From Capsicum annuum (Eukaryota; Streptophyta; Magnoliopsida; Solanales; Solanaceae), in NCBI RefSeq assembly GCF_002878395.1, contig NC_061112.1, forward strand, positions 38,887,487 through 38,951,486: a stretch of 64,000 nucleotides of DNA, read 5' to 3'. Each line of letters begins with the position of its first letter. The stretch's first letter is position 1. This document shows positions 59,002 to 64,000 of the stretch, piece after piece. Both the position numbers and the translations under genes were made by a program. The notes under the pieces are model-generated. The model saw only the letters and a list, made by a program, of their open reading frames with translations, ran no database searches and was not told the DNA's origin.

Positions 59002-59677
59002 TATTGGGATATGGGCCTTTTACCTTCCTATGTGAATCAATAAGCTCAATTTGGACCAACCCACTTTTACCCATAGGCTCATTATTATGGGGAATATATA
59101 TAGATCTTTTTAGGTCTAATTTCATTGAGAGTTTTAGGAGCCATAGAGATAAAACAAGAGCAGATTTTCGCACCTGAAATTCTAGCCATAGCTGTCAACT
59201 TTAAATTTTGATTTCTGCTTCATTTCTTGTCATCTCAATATTTGATTAGAAACTGACATAGGTAGATTTGGTAGCCTGTATCTCCTTTTTCATCCCCGAA
59301 CAACAGCTATATTTTTGATGTTTTGCTCCTTTTTATTCTCTACTTTTGGTGCTATCTTGTTATGTTGTTGCTCGTTGTTTGGCACTTGTTTGGTGGACAT
59401 TTTTTAGAAAAATATTGTAACTCTTGGTGATTATAGTGGAGGTTTTGGTCCCGTTGTTTTTACACTTCACACCGAAGGGTTTTCCATGAAAATTTAATGT
59501 CTTGTTATTCTTGTCTTGTCCTATTTGTGTGATTGATATATTTTCTGCCTATTATCACTATTTTTCTTGGATTTCTTGTTTCATCTTAGTTCATATTGAA
59601 AGGGAAATTTTAGACGTGGGTATTCTTCCACTATTACCCTGTCGAGCATTTTGATTATGCCCTTGCCTTTCCCAATA
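59002..59677 (+). repeat. 3' LTR of the copia element (676 bp)
   Basis: It follows a polypurine tract (GGGAGGTGGAGAAT, 58988-59001). The first two bases are TA where the 5' LTR has TG, and the end is CCCAATA where the 5' LTR has CCCAACA. It is otherwise collinear with the 5' LTR. Confidence 0.9.
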
Positions 59678-61015
59678 ATATTTTCTTCTTTTTGTTGCTC
59701 ATTATATTACTTGTGTCAGTTTTGTCTAAAAACACTCTTTCTTCTTTTTCCCTTGATTCAATTAGGTTTCATCATCCTTGCATGTGGTCTTTGTAGACAA
59801 GTAAATTTGACCCTCTTAAATGTCAATTTATCTTATTCCCCGCACTCATACCTCGAACCTCACCCTATTCAATTACTCTATAATAGAGAAAAAACCAATC
59901 CCCCCTTCTCCCTTTTCACATATTTTTTACCTTATCCAATAACAAAAATATCAGTAACCAAAATTAGCACCTTACCCGTAGGCCCCACCTCTCACTCATT
60001 CACATTTTCCACTCATATTTCACTATAATAAATTGCATGCCTCATCCTAACCATAATAGAATAACAAAAAGGGAAAACAAATATAAAACAACGCACACAG
60101 ATATATGCACACTACGCACTCACAGAATTGACCTGGATATACTCCTCGATTTCCATACACAACACTCAATAATATATACTTACACACACTCAGGGAACTA
60201 TTAGGAGGGGAATAGGGAGATTCAAAAAAAATGGGGGAAGAAGAACAGTGATAGAAAACAGTCAAAAAACTCAGACGCGAGAGAAGAGAGAAATAAAGAG
60301 AGATCGAAAAGGCAAATTGGGCGAGAGAGAGAGAGACAAAAAACCCACCAAAAATGTCACCAAAAAACACCAACAGTTATTTCCTGTTACTGTTACGGCG
60401 AAACCTGCTAGAAAATAATGCCACCTGCTTTATCTCACCAAAAACCCGACCCAAGATTCACCTCTGCCACCAAAAAATAAAAAACTCAACCAAAATCCAC
60501 CCCACCATCGGTTATCAACCCCCTCTAAAATTCTCATTTTTGATGAAACCAGGCAGAAAATGAATGAAACAGTAATGATGTGTATGAAATTGTGTATGGG
60601 TTTATCCTTACTTCGCAATTTGGTTCGGGTTAGAGAAAAATAAGGGTGTAAATCAAAGCTGGGTTTGTTTGTTTTATTGAGGTTTGGTTTGAGATTTTGG
60701 TTGTAGTTCTAGTCGGAGAGATCATTTCAATTGAAAAATATTAAGGTCTATTTGTCTTCTCGTTCTCTATTTTATATTGAATTTTGGTTATTGTCGTCGA
60801 AGGAGATTCTTGATCAAAATCAGAGGGATCATATAGAGCATAGTTTAGAATTAGAGTATGTTAGTATAGGTTTACATTTTTGTACTTTTTCATTTTGGGA
60901 TTGTATTAATTGGATTGGACATTATATTTTTTGAACCTTTTATTTGTTTGGGTGCTTGTTTGCTCATGTGCTATTGGGTGAGGTTTATCCATCCCATAGT
61001 GTTATATTTGCAGAT
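59678..61015. other. 1.3 kb with no supported gene
   Basis: The sequence begins with the second ATATT duplication. Low-complexity (CA-rich, then GA-rich at 60280-60340) segments give frames up to 125 codons with no recognised domain. Nothing continues the LYR-motif gene. Confidence 0.45.
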
Positions 61016-61019
61016 ATAA

Positions 61020-63130
61020 CTTAACAAAGAAATTATGGTCGAACCACGGGAATAAGGGGTGCCTAACACCTTTCCTTAGATCATCAAAATTCCTTAATTA
61101 GAATCTCTGTCTGTGGAACAGTTTTAAGAGTCAACTATTTTGAAAAAGAGAATATAAAAAGGTGACTTGGCACACCAAACAATGTCAAGTGGAGACCCTG
61201 GAGTTTAATTAAAAAATTCCTTTTTCGAAACACCTTTCTTTTATCACTTTAATAAATAAAAATTATTTCAAACTAAATAATAATTTTTCTGTAAAAAAGT
61301 GGTGTGGCAGCTCTGTCAACTTTGTTGGATTTTTTTTCTAGAATTCGAGCTTCAATATTGAGTTGTATCGTGTTAGTTTGGCACTATAGGTGTTTCGACG
61401 CCTTGTTTGTGTTATCATATGTGTTATCCTTTATCATTGTTGGATGCCTACGTTCTATGTGTTTACAGTTTTTCCTTTTGTGTTATCACTTTATATCTGT
61501 CATCATATGCATTACTCCTAGTCATTTCTTTTGAAATAAGTCTCATAGTACATGTGTGTACACGAACCTTTGTTGAGTCACCTTTATTTTAAGAGGGGTA
61601 ACCGTCAGGTGTATAGAGTGGGTGGCAAGATATCGCAGCCTTTATCAATCATACGCTTCCTCGAAGAGCCTTGTTAGTTGAACCCTAACCTGGGTCAGCC
61701 TTTAGGTCATTTTTATTTGCATCATGTTGAGACCTGACGGGACTCCATTTATTCCTTTGTAGGTGACTTACCCCTAAACATCCCTATGTACTACTTGTTG
61801 TATCTTTGAGGGTAAAAAGGTAACTTGATAGACTAATTTAGGGAGGCATGTGCTAAAATTGTTGAAAGGTGTGTGTTTAGGCAAGCGTGATTGAAGAAAA
61901 AGAAGGTGTCAAAAATCTAAGTAAAAAAAAAAAAAAAAAGAATTACGACATTTGTAGAGTTTCTCTTTGGCTTTTGCTTTCATAATTAAAAAAAAAAAAT
62001 TCAAAAAAATATTTTACCTTTTGCATGTTTTTCCTTAAAAAATAAAAATAAAAAAAATTCCTTGTTTTCTTTAGCATGCATTCAATTGAAAACTTCAAAA
62101 AGATATATATATATATATATATATATTAATTATAATTTATTTTTTTGAAGAATATCCAAAAAATGTTTGAATTTTGTACATTTCATATAATAAAAATGTC
62201 AAAAAAAATAAAATTCCTCTGAATGTTTTCATGTTTTTCTACATTGAAAATTTCAAAAAAATATTTTATTTTGTTGGTGCTTTATTTTTGAATAATTTCA
62301 TATAAAAATATCAAAATAGTTTTCTTTCGTAATTTTTGTTTCATTTTTATATAAAGTTTCAAATAGAAAATGCAAAAAAGATTTTATTGAAATTTTTCAT
62401 CATTTGTTGTTGGCCGCGTCTCTTAAGTCAGGATGCAATATGTTAGTTAATTTTAACCTCCCAATCTGGACAGACTACACACATCTGATTCTCCTCTTTT
62501 AGGGGTGAGATACGTAGGTGACCTTCTTAGGTTCAGAAAAATCAAAAAGATCTTTTTCAAGCTTCATTTAGAGTTGGTGTTCCATATACATCTTTAAAAA
62601 GAAAATACAAAAAGATTTTCCAGTATCTTTTGAAATAATAAAAGGAAAAAAGAGTTTTCATTTTCTCTTCATTTTAGATTAGTTATTTCACGTATTTTTC
62701 AGTATGAAATATACAAAAAGATTTTCCTTTGGTAATCATAAGTTTCTTTTAAATAAGGGATTCAAAGTTGAAAAATTTAAAAAGATTCTTACTAACTTCT
62801 TGTGAAAACTCTTTATTTTGTGTCAAAACTTTACGAACTATGCATAACTAATTCTCGTCTCTTGGGGTGAGATACGTAGGCTCCCTTCTAAGATTTAGTG
62901 ATCTTTTCAAAAAAGAAGAGAAAAAGAGAAAAAAGAGAAGTGAAAAAGTGTTGAACTCTAACACATTTGTTATCTCTATGGTTGAGATAGTTTAAGGTGG
63001 TTGGTTGGTGGCATTCTAGTTGGTCCTCTGTATTACATGAAGTCCAAGAAAGAGTTTTTTTATGTCCAACAAGGATATTATGAGTAACATCATGGATCGG
63101 ACAAAGAGTCAGGAAAATGAGGGTTTAAAG
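61020..63130. repeat. LTR-like remnant, possibly of a Tat/Ogre-type gypsy element
   Basis: Phrases such as CGAACCACGGGAATAAGGGG with TGCCTAACACC, TGTCAAGTGGAGACC and two copies of GGGTGAGATACGTAGG (about 62506 and 62866) are familiar in Solanaceae LTRs of large gypsy elements. Between them run degenerate repeats of GAAAATTTCAAAAAGATTTT every 60-100 bp (62080-62780). No coding part or clear ends are present, so the class is a guess from wording. Confidence 0.4.
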
Positions 63131-63249
63131 TAAGAGATTTTGAGCTTAGGATCAGTGTGGGTTGCCTCCTCCTCCACTTCCCGTTATGAAATTATAAATA
63201 CCTTGAGTTTTTCATCAAAATTGCATAGTCAATGTCCTACTATTATTGA
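63131..63249. other. Short spacer
   Basis: About 120 bp between the LTR-like remnant and the right-edge LTR, with no ORF. Confidence 0.3.
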
Positions 63250-64000
63250 TGTGACACGAGCCGAACCAAGACCTTATCGTAATGGGTAATCCCAAGCCTA
63301 ACCAGGATGGGGAATCCCCCCTGTTACCCAACCCAACCATCAAATGCATACCTTGCATCGGCTAAAGTCCGAACATATAATATGATAGCGTATCCAACCG
63401 TGTGGTGACTATAGGACAAGTATATAACCGAGACCAACCCAATCAAGTCCAACCACCCAATAACCAACAAAACTAATGGGGAAGCCATAAACCAATATCA
63501 TGATGAGAAGCTAATGTATATATAAATAACATAAACAATCCATACCATACCCAAGTCCACAGTTGTCTATACAAAGCCTCTAGACAAACCAAAGAGTACC
63601 TTATTGGGACATGCCCCCGACCCTAGCCAAAAATCAAAGTTTATGAAAGACAAGGAATAGGTAAAGTAAACCATAACATAAAATAGATGCCTTACAAAGT
63701 ATGGAAGCTCATAACTTCAATCCAACATTGACTGTACCCGAATCCGATCACTAAGCAAGAGGAGTAGAATGACCGATTCCTACATAGCATGGGTATACAA
63801 CTGCTAGTAGACGGGTTAGTTGGTGAACACAAGCATGCACTCTGGATAGGGATAAAATAATTTCAACCAGTAAAATACCAACCAATGCACATAAACCATA
63901 TATATATATATATATATATAACCATACCGGAAAAGGGAATAGGGTTTAGCAAGCCCTTAAAACCATTACCTGCGCTGTGTAGCTTTGTCGTCCAAACCAC
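63250..64000 (-). repeat. Partial LTR of another gypsy-type element at the right edge
   Basis: It begins TGTGACACGAGCCGAACC, comparable to the plus-strand start TGTCATGACCCGAGCC of the element 1 LTR. It is followed by long non-coding GC-moderate sequence with a (TA)n tract at about 63900-63920. It is probably read on the minus strand like element 1. The other end is beyond the window, so neither length nor target duplication can be checked. Confidence 0.45.

Larger units (their letters stand above)
53582..59677 (+). mobile_element. Ty1/copia LTR retrotransposon (Tork/Tnt1-like), degenerate
   Basis: LTRs at 53582-54292 and 59002-59677 begin TGTTGGGATATGGGCC (TA in the second) and end CCCAACA (CCCAATA). 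A 5-bp target duplication ATATT lies at 53577-53581 and 59678-59682. Primer site, gag, zinc knuckle, protease, integrase, RT and RNase H follow in the copia order. The wording of RT and integrase is closest to Tnt1-type elements. Many stops and frame shifts, plus a solo LTR inserted in RT (57026-57685), show it is inactive. Confidence 0.92.

Noticed and set aside
53582..59677. Functional copia polyprotein
   Set aside because: Stops in gag and integrase, several frame shifts and the solo LTR within RT exclude a working product.
60354..60563. 69-codon frame starting MSPKNTNSYFLLLLRRN
   Set aside because: There is no domain, no clear splice signals and low-complexity flanks, and the opposite frame is just as open.

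Overview
This is plant nuclear DNA with no trace of bacterial organisation. It shows long AT-rich stretches, nested LTR retrotransposons with a Met-tRNA primer site, GT-AG introns, a Stowaway MITE, a tRNA-derived SINE and expanded (ATT)n microsatellites. The repeat types and the DUF1985/Ulp1-like and zf-GRF genes point to Solanaceae, and I think a pepper-like (Capsicum) genome is most likely. The species call is an inference from family resemblance. The window reads as repeat-rich, gene-poor heterochromatin. Only one compact gene (a GRF zinc finger, 29817-30227) looks intact.

Region 1-22352 is a set of nested LTR elements whose history can be read from target-site duplications. The host is a tandem array of an LTR element (element 3: internal A - LTR - internal B - LTR; both LTRs 718 bp, TG...CA). 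Into internal A inserted (i) a Ty3/gypsy element on the minus strand (element 1, 1-6222, running off the left edge) and (ii) a 9.0-kb minus-strand element (element 2, 8673-17670) with about 3.4-kb LTRs, a 5-bp target duplication GATTA, and an interior of only 2.2 kb that encodes just gag. Element 2 is therefore a TR-GAG-like non-autonomous element, and its leader and gag resemble element 1. Its LTRs hold two unusual sets of repeated short hairpins.

Region 22741-47520 is a tandem array of about 450-500-bp units. Each has an (ATT)n tract and a G-box dyad. The array is cut into two blocks (22741-24935 and 43968-47520) by about 19 kb of unrelated DNA. That 19 kb carries two degenerate DUF1985/Ulp1-type genes in opposite orientation, the GRF zinc-finger gene, two related small genes with a shared TATA/leader and a coiled-coil-like peptide, a 0.8-kb near-perfect inverted repeat, two kinds of local tandem repeat and a 100-N assembly gap. 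A short palindromic motif (core ATCTGTTGCAACAGAT and variants) is scattered through its introns and flanks. A MITE and a SINE with clean target duplications interrupt individual array units.

Region 47521-64000 holds an F-box/FBA pseudogene with one nonsense codon, a 1.6-kb hAT-like TIR element, a broken LYR-motif gene fragment, a Ty1/copia (Tork/Tnt1-like) element (53582-59677, TSD ATATT) whose reverse transcriptase is split by a solo LTR related to element 3, LTR-like remnants, and the edge of another gypsy-type LTR. Most nonsense codons in the minus-strand elements fit C-to-T change, as expected for old, methylated transposons.
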